A stretch of DNA of 63,668 nt, taken from contig UQMJ01000014.1 of the NCBI GenBank assembly GCA_900542035.1, positions 1 through 63,668 of the forward strand, given 5' to 3'. Under the pieces are notes generated by a model that was not told the origin of the DNA, did not search any database, and saw only the letters and a list, made by a program, of their open reading frames with translations. Position numbers and translations under genes: made by a program. The DNA comes from an uncultured Clostridium sp. Lineage in GTDB: Bacteria; Bacillota; Clostridia; Lachnospirales; Lachnospiraceae. Below are positions 7,657 to 16,176 of the stretch, piece by piece. Position 1 is the stretch's first letter; each line of letters starts with the position of its first letter.

Positions 7657-8109
7657 ATGAATACAGAAAATATGAATACAGGGAAAGAATTAGGGTGGGA
7701 TGATCCTATCAAAAATGACGGACAGGATTTTGAACCGATTCCCGCAGGTGATTACGACGTTACCATAGAAAGTTTTGACCGCAGCAGAAGCAAGGGGGAA
7801 GGAAAACTTCCTCCCTGCAATATGGCAGTTGTGCATTTCATTGTTCATGCAGGAGACAGGGATGTTCCAATTCGGGAGAATTATGTACTTCATTCTTCTC
7901 TTGAATGGAAACTTTCAGAGCTGTTTTGTGGAGTTGGACTGAAGAAGAAGGGGGAAGAACTGCGCATGAATTGGCAGGCGCTTCCAGGTAAAAAAGCAAG
8001 GGCCAAAATTGGTTTAAAGCCTGGAGTTAAGGATCCGAATAAGCAGTTCAATTATATTGAAAAATTATATCCGAATGAAGGCCCCAAGTATCAGGCAGGG
8101 AGTTTTTAA
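7657..8109 (+). CDS. DUF669 protein, probable ssDNA-binding accessory
   Basis: 150 aa. The signature FEPIPAGDYDVTIESFDRSRSKG with the later KKKGEELRMNWQALPGKKARAKI fits DUF669, found between Sak4-like ATPases and helicases in many Firmicute phages. It has a good RBS (AGGAGG). Family membership is recognised; single-strand DNA binding is an inference from context. Confidence 0.8.
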   Translation: MNTENMNTGKELGWDDPIKNDGQDFEPIPAGDYDVTIESFDRSRSKGEGKLPPCNMAVVHFIVHAGDRDVPIRENYVLHSSLEWKLSELFCGVGLKKKGEELRMNWQALPGKKARAKIGLKPGVKDPNKQFNYIEKLYPNEGPKYQAGSF

Positions 8110-8112
8110 ACG

Positions 8113-9702
8113 ATGAAAGAAAAAATGGAATTAAGGCCATACCAGCAGGAGGCAAAAGAAGCAGTATTTGATGAGTGGGAAAAAGTCAGCAAAACCCTGG
8201 TTGTTCTTCCGACTGGATGCGGAAAAACCATTGTGTTTGCAAAAATCGCGGAAGAATGCGTCAGACGGGGAAAACGGGTATTGATATTGGCGCATCGGGG
8301 AGAATTGCTGGAACAGGCATCTGATAAGATTGCCAAAGCTACCGGTTTACGGTGTGCAGTGGAAAAAGCAGAAGAGAGCTGTCTGGGGAGCTGGTACCGA
8401 ATTACGGTGGGCTCTGTTCAGTCTATGCAGAGAGAAAAACGGCTGGCCCGTTTCTCAGAAAGCTATTTTGAAACCATTATTATTGACGAAGCTCATCACT
8501 GCATTTCAGACGGGTATCAGAAAGTGTTACAGCACTTTCCAGATGCGAAAGTTTTAGGGGTAACTGCAACACCAGACAGGGGAGATATGCAGAATCTGGG
8601 ACAGTATTTTGAGACGTTAGCGTATGAATATACTCTTCCAAAGGCAATTAAAGAGGGCTATTTATCTCCAATAAAAGCTTTGACAATACCTCTTAAGTTA
8701 GACTTGTCTGGCATAAGTGTACAGGCTGGAGATTTTAAGTCGGGAGAGATTGCGACGGCTCTTGATCCATATTTGTATCAGATTGCAGATGAAATGGAAA
8801 AATATTGCAAAGAGCGTAAGACAGTCGTATTTTTACCACTCGTGAAAACCAGCCAGAAGTTTCGAGATATTCTTTCGGAAAAAGGATTTCAGGCGGCAGA
8901 AGTGAATGGGGAAAGCAAAGACAGAACAGAAATTTTAGAAGCCTTTGACAAGGGAAAATACAATGTTTTGTGCAATTCCATGCTTCTGACGGAAGGATGG
9001 GACTGTCCATCCGTTGATTGTGTAGTGGTGCTGCGGCCGACTAAGGTACGCAGCCTATACAGCCAGATGGTGGGGCGTGGAACCAGGTTGTATCCAGGGA
9101 AAGATCATTTACTGTTACTGGATTTTTTATGGCATACAGAACGGCATGAGTTATGTCATCCGGCAAACCTGATCTGCGATAATGAAGAAGTGGCTAAAAA
9201 GATGACGGAGAACCTGGAAAAGGTAGCAGGGTGTCCAATTGATATTGAAGAAGCAGAAAAGACAGCATCGGAAGATGTGGTAGCACAAAGAGAGGAAGCC
9301 CTTGCAAAACAGCTTGCAGAAATGAAACGTAGAAAGAAACGTCTTGTAGACCCCTTACATTTTGAAATGAGTATTCAGGCAGAAGACCTGTCTAGTTATG
9401 TTCCAGCGTTTGGATGGGAGATGACGCCTCCTACACAAAAGCAGTTAGAAACCCTGGAAAAACTGGGAATTATGCCAGATGAAATCAATAATCAGGGAAA
9501 AGCATCAAAATTACTGGAACGATTAGACAAGAGGAAGCAGGAAGGACTTACAACACCAAAGCAGATCCGATTTTTGGAAGGAAGAGGCTTCCAACACGTA
9601 GGTACCTGGAAATTTGAAACTGCAAAAAACCTGATAGACCGGATTGCAGCTAATGGATGGCGCATCCCCAGAGACATTGTGCCGCAGGAATATAGAGAAT
9701 AA
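8113..9702 (+). CDS. DEAD/DEAH-box helicase (SF2)
   Basis: 529 aa. Motif I PTGCGKT (~residue 36), motif II DEAHH, motif III-type TATPDR and motif VI QMVGRGTRLYPG are all present. The C-terminal ~150 residues hold repeated short helical modules (PPTQKQLETLEKLGI, TTPKQIRFLEGRGF). It is the replication operon helicase and starts three bases after DUF669, so the two are translationally linked. Confidence 0.92.
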   Translation: MKEKMELRPYQQEAKEAVFDEWEKVSKTLVVLPTGCGKTIVFAKIAEECVRRGKRVLILAHRGELLEQASDKIAKATGLRCAVEKAEESCLGSWYRITVGSVQSMQREKRLARFSESYFETIIIDEAHHCISDGYQKVLQHFPDAKVLGVTATPDRGDMQNLGQYFETLAYEYTLPKAIKEGYLSPIKALTIPLKLDLSGISVQAGDFKSGEIATALDPYLYQIADEMEKYCKERKTVVFLPLVKTSQKFRDILSEKGFQAAEVNGESKDRTEILEAFDKGKYNVLCNSMLLTEGWDCPSVDCVVVLRPTKVRSLYSQMVGRGTRLYPGKDHLLLLDFLWHTERHELCHPANLICDNEEVAKKMTENLEKVAGCPIDIEEAEKTASEDVVAQREEALAKQLAEMKRRKKRLVDPLHFEMSIQAEDLSSYVPAFGWEMTPPTQKQLETLEKLGIMPDEINNQGKASKLLERLDKRKQEGLTTPKQIRFLEGRGFQHVGTWKFETAKNLIDRIAANGWRIPRDIVPQEYRE

Positions 9703-9716
9703 AAGGAGCATTAATC

Positions 9717-11912
9717 ATGGACAGCCAATTTAACTTACTGGAAGCAATCGAATACATAAATCCAGAAGACCTTACTTATCAGGAATGGGTAAATGTTGGA
9801 ATGGCTCTGCAGCATGAGGGATATGGTGTGAATGTATGGGATAACTGGAGTGCCAGAGATTCTGCAAGATACCATTCCGGAGAGTGCAGCCAGAAGTGGC
9901 GCAGCTTTCGTGGCAGTAATTCTCCGGTAACGGGCGGAACCATCATTCAAATGGCCAGAGAAGCCGGATGGGAACCTGAATATGGACATGAATTAAACTG
10001 GGATGATTCTATTCGGGAAGATCTGGTTGTAATCGATAAACATTATGTAGAGGAATTAGAGATTAAAGAGCCAGATGAGTGGAATCCAGCCAGCGAATTG
10101 ACAAGGTACCTGGAAACGTTGTTTGAATCTACCGAAAATGTAGGATATGTGACAGAAAGCTGGGAAAAAGACGGACGCCATATGCCAACAAGAGGAAGCT
10201 GGGACAGAACTGCTGGACAACTAATTGAAGAATTATCCCGTTGTAACGGAGATATCGGAGCTGTAGTTGGTGATTGCAATCCAGATGCTGGAGCCTGGAT
10301 CCGGTTTAATCCTCTGGATGGAAATGGCTGTAAAAATGAAAATGTAACAGATTACCGGTATGCGCTGGTAGAATCCGACAGCATGGAAATCGGACGCCAG
10401 AATGCTATTATTCGTGAGCTGGAGCTGCCTGTGGCCTGTCTGGTATATTCTGGTGGAAAAAGTCTCCATGCAATTGTTCGGGTGGATGCAGCAGATTATT
10501 CAGAATACCGAAAGCGTGTAGATTATCTTTATCATGTATGTCAGAAAAATGGATTAAAGACAGACAATCAAAACAGGAATCCTTCGAGGCTTTCACGTAT
10601 GCCAGGAATCATACGGAAAGGCCGGAAACAGTTTCTGGTGGATACGAATATAGGAAAAGAAAACTGGCAGGAATGGTACGAGTGGATAGAAGGCGTAAAT
10701 GATGACCTTCCGGAACCTGAGAGCATGGCGGATGCATGGGGAAATCTTCCGGAACTGTCAGCTCCCCTTATTGATGGAATTTTGCGCCAAGGACACAAAA
10801 TGCTTATAGCAGGCCCGTCAAAGGCTGGCAAATCATTCGGATTGATTGAACTTACCATTGCTATCGCAGAAGGCCGGAAATGGCTGAATTGGCAGTGTGC
10901 AAAAGGAAAAGTGATGTATGTAAACCTGGAATTGGATAGAGCCAGCTGCCTGCACCGCTTTCAGGACGTATACAATGCATTACATTGGAAGCCGGAAAAC
11001 CTGTCCAATATTGATATCTGGAACTTGCGAGGAAAGTCTGTTCCAATGGATAAACTGGCGCCAAAATTGATTCGTAGGGCGGCCAAAAAAAATTATATTG
11101 CCATTATCATCGATCCTATTTACAAGGTCATTACAGGAGACGAAAACAGCGCAGATCAGATGGCAAATTTTTGCAATCAATTTGACCTGGTTTGTACGGA
11201 ACTCGGCTGTGCAGTTATATACTGCCACCATCATTCAAAGGGCGGCCAAGGAGGAAAAAAATCCATGGATCGTGCATCTGGATCCGGAGTGTTTGCAAGA
11301 GACCCTGATGCTCTTTTAGACTTAATTGAGCTGGAACTTAATGACAATATCTTAAAACAGCTGGAAAATCATGCAGTCTGTAATGTCTGCAAACAATATC
11401 TGGATGCCCATTTTAAGTGGCAGGAAGACCTTTCCCAGGACGATTTATGCAGCAGTTACCAGATGATTAATTATTGTGAAAATACGTTGGATAAGTGGCA
11501 ATTCCAGACTTTGCAAAAACAGATAAAAGATGCGAAAGAAAGTGTAAGACAGAGAACAGCGTGGAGAATTGAGGGGACGCTTAGAGAGTTTCCAAAGTTT
11601 GAGCCAGTGAATTTATGGTTTGATTATCCAGTGCACAGCATAGACCAGACAGGGGCATTAAGCGATATTTTGCCGGATGATGCAGCGCCGCCCTGGAAGA
11701 AGGCGCTTGCCAGCCGGAAGCCAAAAGAACAGAAGTCGAAAGAAAGAAAAAAATCGATTATGACGGCTTTTGAAGCTTGTGAAATTAATGAAAAAGTAAC
11801 GATTTCTGATCTGGCAGAATACCTTGGCGTGACAGAAAAAACAGTTCGGAACCGCTTAAAAGAGCATGGGGGATTCCTTATAAATGACAGTGAAGTAAAG
11901 AAAAAAACATAA
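9717..11912 (+). CDS. Primase-helicase replication protein (PriCT-2 / RepA-like)
   Basis: 731 aa. Residues 1-90 match a PriCT-2-type domain (LTYQEWVNVGMALQHEG, QKWRSF, GTIIQMAREAGW). Residues ~170-310 look like an archaeo-eukaryotic primase fold with SGGKSLHAIVRVD. Residues ~345-560 are a RepA-type hexameric helicase with Walker A AGPSKAGKS and IAIIIDPIYK. The C-terminus carries a winged-helix-like segment (VTISDLAEYLGVTEKTVRNRL). It is probably the phage replication initiator; the candidate origin lies directly downstream. Confidence 0.85.
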   Translation: MDSQFNLLEAIEYINPEDLTYQEWVNVGMALQHEGYGVNVWDNWSARDSARYHSGECSQKWRSFRGSNSPVTGGTIIQMAREAGWEPEYGHELNWDDSIREDLVVIDKHYVEELEIKEPDEWNPASELTRYLETLFESTENVGYVTESWEKDGRHMPTRGSWDRTAGQLIEELSRCNGDIGAVVGDCNPDAGAWIRFNPLDGNGCKNENVTDYRYALVESDSMEIGRQNAIIRELELPVACLVYSGGKSLHAIVRVDAADYSEYRKRVDYLYHVCQKNGLKTDNQNRNPSRLSRMPGIIRKGRKQFLVDTNIGKENWQEWYEWIEGVNDDLPEPESMADAWGNLPELSAPLIDGILRQGHKMLIAGPSKAGKSFGLIELTIAIAEGRKWLNWQCAKGKVMYVNLELDRASCLHRFQDVYNALHWKPENLSNIDIWNLRGKSVPMDKLAPKLIRRAAKKNYIAIIIDPIYKVITGDENSADQMANFCNQFDLVCTELGCAVIYCHHHSKGGQGGKKSMDRASGSGVFARDPDALLDLIELELNDNILKQLENHAVCNVCKQYLDAHFKWQEDLSQDDLCSSYQMINYCENTLDKWQFQTLQKQIKDAKESVRQRTAWRIEGTLREFPKFEPVNLWFDYPVHSIDQTGALSDILPDDAAPPWKKALASRKPKEQKSKERKKSIMTAFEACEINEKVTISDLAEYLGVTEKTVRNRLKEHGGFLINDSEVKKKT

Positions 11913-12200
11913 AATTTCCCTGTTTCCCTAGGAAGAAAAAAACAGAATTTATGTTATTTTCTCTAAGGAAAAATACATACAAAAAACGTTATTTTCCCCA
12001 GGGAAAAAATGACGGAAAAAAACAGGTTTTGTGTTGTTTTCACAGGGAAGGAAAAAAACTATATATTATTATTCTAATAATATATAAAGATTTTCCTTTC
12101 CCTGACGGTCAAGTGGGAAAGTAGTCGTGCGTAAAGCTGGCGCACGACGACTCCTTCCCCTGTCACTTGACAAAAGAGTTTTTTTCGAAATAAGACAATT
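11913..12200. other. Candidate phage replication origin
   Basis: A 300-bp gene-free stretch. Four imperfect repeats on the pattern TTTTCnnnnGGAAAAA lie between 11915 and 12055. An AT-only hairpin TATATATTATTA / TAATAATATATA follows at 12060-12086. A three-tier nested stem comes next: GTCAAGTG 12108-12115 with 12164-12171, GGGAA/TTCCC, and GTCGTGCG 12124-12131 with 12141-12148. Iterons, an AT-rich unwinding segment and hairpins next to the initiator gene suggest the origin. Inferred, not proven. Confidence 0.5.
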
Positions 12201-12224
12201 TAACAGTTTAAAGGAGTGAATCTA

Positions 12225-12413
12225 ATGAGGAAGAATCTAAAAGATGCCAGACAAAAGGCAGGTATGACACAACAGCAGGTGGCAGACCATCTGGGCGTGA
12301 GTCTTGTGTATTATCAAAAAATTGAACAAGGAACCAGAACAGGGGATTTTGAAATATGGGATAGCCTAGAAGATTTGTTTAGTCTTCATCAAAGGGAACT
12401 CCGCAAGATATAA
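12225..12413 (+). CDS. XRE-family regulator
   Basis: 62 aa, a single HTH_3 domain (LKDARQKAGMTQQQVADHLGVSLVYYQKIEQGTR). AAGGAG 8 bp before the ATG at 12225 sets the start. Its 3' end overlaps the convergent XRE gene at 12379-12612 by 35 bp. A small regulator of replication or of the second switch is likely. Confidence 0.8.
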   Translation: MRKNLKDARQKAGMTQQQVADHLGVSLVYYQKIEQGTRTGDFEIWDSLEDLFSLHQRELRKI

Positions 12414-12612
12414 GAAAATCATCCCGACCAAGTAAATAATCGACAGAGACATTCAAAATGTCAGCTATATGGACTAAGCAATCTAAAGACGGGGAACGCT
12501 CCGCCTGCTCATACTTTTGGTAAGCATTTAGTGAGATTTGTAATTTATCAGCCATAGCTTGCTGTGTCAACCCGCTTTTCATGCGCATCTTTCTAAGCCT
12601 TTGATTGAACAT
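12379..12612 (-). CDS. Second XRE repressor-like regulator
   Basis: 77 aa HTH protein (LRKMRMKSGLTQQAMADKLQISLNAYQKYEQAERSP split over residues 6-41), ending in an acidic tail. AAGGAGG before the ATG at 12612 decides the start. It is transcribed away from the rightward gene at 12713, with two copies of a 19-bp operator between them, so it probably represses that promoter and itself. Confidence 0.82.
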   Translation of the reverse strand: MFNQRLRKMRMKSGLTQQAMADKLQISLNAYQKYEQAERSPSLDCLVHIADILNVSVDYLLGRDDFLISCGVPFDED

Positions 12613-12634
12613 AAGACCCTCCTTGAAAATGTTC

Positions 12635-12696
12635 TTGACTTTACATACAAATTGTACTATACTGCAAGAAATAATAATACATACAATTTGTATGTA
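12635..12696 (+). promoter_or_regulatory. Promoter with twin operators of the second switch
   Basis: TTGACT (12635-12640), 17 bp, TATACT (12658-12663). The 19-bp palindrome TACATACAATTTGTATGTA is perfect at 12678-12696, and a degenerate copy at 12642-12660 covers the spacer and -10. The HTH protein encoded leftward from 12612 is the natural ligand. Confidence 0.7.
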
Positions 12697-12712
12697 AAAG
12701 AAGGATAATAGC

Positions 12713-12952
12713 ATGACAGTAAAAGAAATCGCATCTCGGTTAGAAGAAGTACAGACAACATTATGGTCACTAAATAGTTTAACTCTGGCAGTGAATGATG
12801 CCATTGTAGAAGGGCCAAATGCAGCAAGTAATTTTCATGGAGCATTACATATTTTGACTTGTATGACCCACGAATTAGAACAGGAAGTAGATGTGCTGAC
12901 AAAAGAACTTTTTGAAATTATCGAAAAAGATAAAGCAAGAGAGGTGGCATAG
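12713..12952 (+). CDS. Hypothetical helical protein
   Basis: 79 aa, all-helical in appearance (VKEIASRLEEVQTTLWSLN, then HELEQEVDVLTKELFEII). It is the first gene under the operator-controlled promoter at 12635. No recognised family. Confidence 0.7.
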   Translation: MTVKEIASRLEEVQTTLWSLNSLTLAVNDAIVEGPNAASNFHGALHILTCMTHELEQEVDVLTKELFEIIEKDKAREVA

Positions 12953-12953
12953 A

Positions 12954-13187
12954 ATGGGGCGAATTAAATCAAAAGATAAGAGGTTATTTGTAGCATATGA
13001 GATGCCTCCGTTACGAAGAGAGCCATTTGGAAAACCTTATCAACATAAAACAGATGAGGTATTAAATTGGATTTCAAAACGCCCAGGATTATTGATGTAT
13101 GTGTTCGATAAGCTAACACAGGGCGGATATATTGAGTATGATCCGGATACAGGAACATGGCAAGGAGTGAATTACGATGGAGAATAA
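12954..13187 (+). CDS. Hypothetical protein
   Basis: 77 aa, starting MGRIKSKDKRLFVAYEM. The ATG at 12954 overlaps the previous stop region and follows GAGAGGTGG, which is better than the longer frame from 12912. Its stop overlaps the start of the RusA gene. No family recognised. Confidence 0.65.
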   Translation: MGRIKSKDKRLFVAYEMPPLRREPFGKPYQHKTDEVLNWISKRPGLLMYVFDKLTQGGYIEYDPDTGTWQGVNYDGE

Positions 13188-13701
13188 GAAATGTTGCAAT
13201 ACCTGCAGATGGTATGAAACATTTAACGGTGTCTGTAACAATGAAGATAGTGAACATTGGGCAGATTTTCGTTTGTTGGATGACAGCTGCGATAAGTGGG
13301 AGGGAGCAGCGTATCAGTTCTTTATGGCAATGCAGCCTCCCACTTGTACGCATCAGGAGAAACAGGTAAAGGTGGTAAATGGCAAACCTGTGTTTTACGA
13401 ACCACAAGAGTTGAAGGCAGCCAGAGAGAGGCTACGAGCACATCTGGGACGTCATGTTCCAGATGAAAAATTTACAGGTCCCCTACGTCTTACTACCTGG
13501 TGGTGCTTTCCGATTACCGGCAGTCATCAAGATGGGGAATACCGAACCAGTAAACCAGACACGGATAATCTGGTTAAGACGCTTAAGGATGTTATGACGG
13601 AGTTGCATTTCTGGAAAGACGACGCTCAAGTAGCCAGTGAGGTAATTGAAAAGCGTTGGGCGGAAATCCCAGGAATTTTTATAAAGGTGGAACAGATATG
13701 A
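13177..13701 (+). CDS. RusA-type Holliday junction resolvase with N-terminal cysteine domain
   Basis: 174 aa. The N-terminal ~45 residues carry CCNTCRW, C in GVCNN and C in DDSCDKW, a probable zinc-binding module also seen as a stand-alone phage protein. The rest is RusA-like, with the acidic catalytic set in KPDTDNLVKTLKDVM and FWKDDAQV. RusA enzymes resolve four-way junctions before packaging. The fusion of the cysteine module is less usual. It overlaps the upstream gene by 11 bp. Confidence 0.88.
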   Translation: MENKKCCNTCRWYETFNGVCNNEDSEHWADFRLLDDSCDKWEGAAYQFFMAMQPPTCTHQEKQVKVVNGKPVFYEPQELKAARERLRAHLGRHVPDEKFTGPLRLTTWWCFPITGSHQDGEYRTSKPDTDNLVKTLKDVMTELHFWKDDAQVASEVIEKRWAEIPGIFIKVEQI

Positions 13702-13955
13702 CAGATGAACAGGTAAGGGACGGATTTTCAGAGGTCTATAACAACTTTTGGAACCAGTACAAGAATCAACAGCCAATGGAAAATAGTCCAGAATGGGAAA
13801 GGATGCATAGCTGGGCCGTAATACTTAGAAAAAAGTATCCGTTTATGGAGGAAGTAGTCAATAGATTATTAACAGAGTTGATAGAGAGGGCAAGAAACCG
13901 AGGAAGAAAAACTGACGATTTCCAAATGCCACCCAGAAAGGAGCGTTCAAGATGA
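13698..13955 (+). CDS. Hypothetical protein
   Basis: 85 aa (starts MTDEQVRDGFSEVYNNFW), mostly helical with an arginine-rich C-terminus. The ATG at 13698 overlaps the RusA stop, consistent with translational coupling. No family recognised. Confidence 0.7.
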   Translation: MTDEQVRDGFSEVYNNFWNQYKNQQPMENSPEWERMHSWAVILRKKYPFMEEVVNRLLTELIERARNRGRKTDDFQMPPRKERSR

Positions 13956-14116
13956 TGCAGAAGCCAACAAAGATTTACCTTTGCAGCGAGTGTGGCAAGC
14001 CCATCGAGGGAGACCATGTATATATCAAGACCAAAAGAGGGACTGAGCTGCATATTCATCACGAATGCATTCCAAGAGGACCGAGAAGGGAGAAAAAATG
14101 TACGTTAAACAGATAG
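13952..14116 (+). CDS. Small zinc-ribbon protein
   Basis: 54 aa with CSECG and a later HIHHEC, which together could bind zinc. The ATG overlaps the preceding TGA (ATGA). The end overlaps the next gene. Similar tiny zinc-finger proteins are common in phage middle regions; role unknown. Confidence 0.55.
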   Translation: MMQKPTKIYLCSECGKPIEGDHVYIKTKRGTELHIHHECIPRGPRREKKCTLNR

Positions 14117-14467
14117 ACCAAAAAAAGGCGTTAGAACTGGTGGAAAAGGGATTAGAGGTTAAGGTTCTGGTTCCAGGAGATGTAAAAAATAGTTGGGAAT
14201 ATATGATGCCGGATACCTTGCAGCAAGTTTTGGATAGGATGTTGTTCTTCCGGACAGAGCCGGCGATGGAAAAATCGGAGTTTGAAGAACTGGGAGAGAG
14301 TCAATCCCCCCCCCGAACCAAAAAACAAGCGAACACTAAAGGTGGATACTGGAAAGATGCTGGCATTAAGAAAAGCCGGCTGGAGCATGAAGAAGATAGC
14401 TGAGGAGTTAAAAATCAGTGAAGGCAGTGTATACAATTACTTGAAGAAATTGGAGGCAGAAGAATGA
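14098..14467 (+). pseudogene. HTH protein split by a poly-C frameshift
   Basis: Two overlapping frames, 14098-14403 and 14282-14467, join into one protein if the nine-C run at 14306-14314 had eight. The N-terminal part (MYVKQIDQKKALELVEKG, VKVLVPGD) then continues into the second frame (KRTLKVDTGKMLALRKAGW) and the helix-turn-helix MKKIAEELKISEGSVYNYLK. As written, the first frame runs off into 30 unrelated residues. Slippage at the C run, a programmed shift or a sequencing error could each explain this. Confidence 0.6.
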
Positions 14468-14886
14468 GTGTGAACAGATATGGGAGGAATACGGCTATGC
14501 TGAGTTTTGGAAATCCATTTTCGACGGAACTACAGAGATGTCAGGATAAAATCAATGAATGCGAAGTATGTCTGGCAAAAGAAAAAGAACAGAAAAATAT
14601 ATTGGTTGGCCAGATTGCGGATTTCTATACCGAGAAATTACAAGGTGCTTATTATAAGTGCGAGGAAACCGGAAGAATCGGTCAGATTGATAAGGTATAT
14701 TTCAAGAGCGGGAAATTCTACGTCCACGCCTATTACCTTGATGTAACTGCCAATTCGAAAATCAGGAAGATGTATGCCAATATCGAATTCGACGAAATGG
14801 AGGGGATAACACTACTAACTGGAGAAGAGTACAGAGACGAGTTCTTCTGTTACGTGAACCCGCGTCTGAAAGCAACCGAGACTTGA
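14464..14886 (+). CDS. Hypothetical phage protein
   Basis: 140 aa. A coiled-coil N-terminal part (ELQRCQDKINECEVCLAKEKEQ) is followed by a beta-rich domain (GRIGQIDKVYFKSGKFYVHAYYLDV). ATGA overlap with the upstream frame. No family recognised. Confidence 0.7.
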   Translation: MSVNRYGRNTAMLSFGNPFSTELQRCQDKINECEVCLAKEKEQKNILVGQIADFYTEKLQGAYYKCEETGRIGQIDKVYFKSGKFYVHAYYLDVTANSKIRKMYANIEFDEMEGITLLTGEEYRDEFFCYVNPRLKATET

Positions 14887-14911
14887 TTGAGATTTTGGAA
14901 GAAAGGAAAAA

Positions 14912-15088
14912 ATGAAAAATATTGAACGTATAAAAACAATGAGCGAAAAAGAATTGATAGAGCTGTTTCATGAAATTCCATTCGACTGCGCTGACCAATG
15001 TCCTGATTTCGGGTATGGATGTCTGGGAACGTGTACGCATGATTGCGGTAGGGAATTCATACGGAACTGGCTGAATGCAGAGAATTAG
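14912..15088 (+). CDS. Small cysteine-rich protein
   Basis: 58 aa (starts MKNIERIKTMSEKELIELF) with five cysteines in the middle (CADQC, GYGCLGTC, HDC), possibly metal-binding. GAAAGG lies before the ATG. Unrecognised. Confidence 0.5.
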   Translation: MKNIERIKTMSEKELIELFHEIPFDCADQCPDFGYGCLGTCTHDCGREFIRNWLNAEN

Positions 15089-15105
15089 GATTTAGGAGGA
15101 AACCA

Positions 15106-15174
15106 ATGAAAAACAGTGAAGGCTATCCAGACCCGACAGCAGGAAAGGCTATTAAGAGGGCAGACAGGAGGTAA
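15106..15174 (+). CDS. Tiny phage ORF
   Basis: 22 codons (MKNSEGYPDPTAGKAIKRAD...). AGGAGG precedes the ATG, and its stop lies 4 bp before the next start. Short peptides with this KNSEGYxDPTA pattern occur before late-gene regulators in Firmicute prophages, from memory; its real status is uncertain. Confidence 0.4.
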   Translation: MKNSEGYPDPTAGKAIKRADRR

Positions 15175-15178
15175 TTGT

Positions 15179-15487
15179 ATGAGAACCAGATACAAAAAAT
15201 TGGAGGATTACGGAATAACGGGAGGTAAAAGTCTATTTGAACGTTGTAGACACTTAAATGCAGACGAACGTATTAAACTATTTCAGTGCGCAATAGAGTC
15301 GGCTCCTGGGTTAGAAATTGCGGTATATGAATCTCTTGTCACTGGCGCGGGATATCGTACTATTACGAAACGTGGAAGGAATATTCCCGCAAAAGAGGAC
15401 GATTTCTACGCATATAGGAGAAAGACATTAGCAGCATTTTGCACCCAAATTTTAAAATGTGGGGAGAATCCGGAAGAAAAAAGATGA
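15179..15487 (+). CDS. Probable late-region regulator-like protein
   Basis: 102 aa, basic and helical (YKKLEDYGITGGKSLFERC, DERIKLFQCAIES, VTGAGYRTITKRGR). AGGAGGTAATTGT before the ATG at 15179 sets the start. The position just before the terminase genes is where ArpU/RinA-type activators sit, but the sequence does not let me name one. Confidence 0.6.
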   Translation: MRTRYKKLEDYGITGGKSLFERCRHLNADERIKLFQCAIESAPGLEIAVYESLVTGAGYRTITKRGRNIPAKEDDFYAYRRKTLAAFCTQILKCGENPEEKR

Positions 15488-15524
15488 TATGATAGAGGGG
15501 GCATAGACTATTAAAACAAATGCT

Positions 15525-15767
15525 ATGATGCGAAAATTACAGAGGGCCATATTAACAACAGGATTAGTAGTCAAGGCATCCACGAATCAATTTTACAGTG
15601 ATAAACAGGGGCGGATGATAACCATCTATGTGTTATCAACGCCTACACTGCAAAAAGGGAAAAATGACAGATGGATCACGAAAGATTATGTGATATTGAA
15701 GACGACAAGCGTTATTGAGATTGTGAAATGTCTGGCGGATATATGGGAACAAACAAGAGGGTGGTGA
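15525..15767 (+). CDS. Hypothetical protein before terminase
   Basis: 80 aa, mainly beta with a helical end (ITIYVLSTPTLQKGKNDRW, SVIEIVKCLADIWEQ). No clear RBS. It ends five bases before the small terminase start. Confidence 0.55.
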   Translation: MMRKLQRAILTTGLVVKASTNQFYSDKQGRMITIYVLSTPTLQKGKNDRWITKDYVILKTTSVIEIVKCLADIWEQTRGW

Positions 15768-15771
15768 TTAG

Positions 15772-16176
15772 GTGCTTACTCCAAAGCAGAAGGCTTTTGC
15801 GGATTATTACATAGAGTGCGGGAACGCGACTGAGGCAGCGAAACGAGCAGGGTACAAAAAAAGGGCTGCATACGCCACAGGAGCAGAAAACCTAAAAAAA
15901 CCTCAAATAATTGCATACATCGAGGAGCGGCAGAAACAGATTGAGGACAGCCGCATAGCCTCTGCTGCGGAAGTACTGCAGTATTTCACTTCGGTCATGC
16001 GCGGAGAAGTAAAGGACCAATTTGGTTTAGATACTCCGCTATCGGAGCGGACAAAAGCCGCAGTTGAATTAGCTAAGCGTAAAGTTGATGTTACGCAAAA
16101 TAATGACACTGGAGGAATCGTTATTGTAAATAACATCCCCAGACCAGAAGACACAAAGAAGGATAAAAATGAATGA
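15772..16176 (+). CDS. terS: Terminase small subunit
   Basis: 134 aa. The N-terminal HTH (LTPKQKAFADYYIECGNATEAAKRAGYKK) is the typical TerS DNA-recognition domain (terminase_2 type); the middle helices form the oligomerisation core. The start is a GTG. It overlaps the large subunit start by 8 bp. It recognises the packaging site and recruits the large subunit. Confidence 0.92.
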   Translation: MLTPKQKAFADYYIECGNATEAAKRAGYKKRAAYATGAENLKKPQIIAYIEERQKQIEDSRIASAAEVLQYFTSVMRGEVKDQFGLDTPLSERTKAAVELAKRKVDVTQNNDTGGIVIVNNIPRPEDTKKDKNE

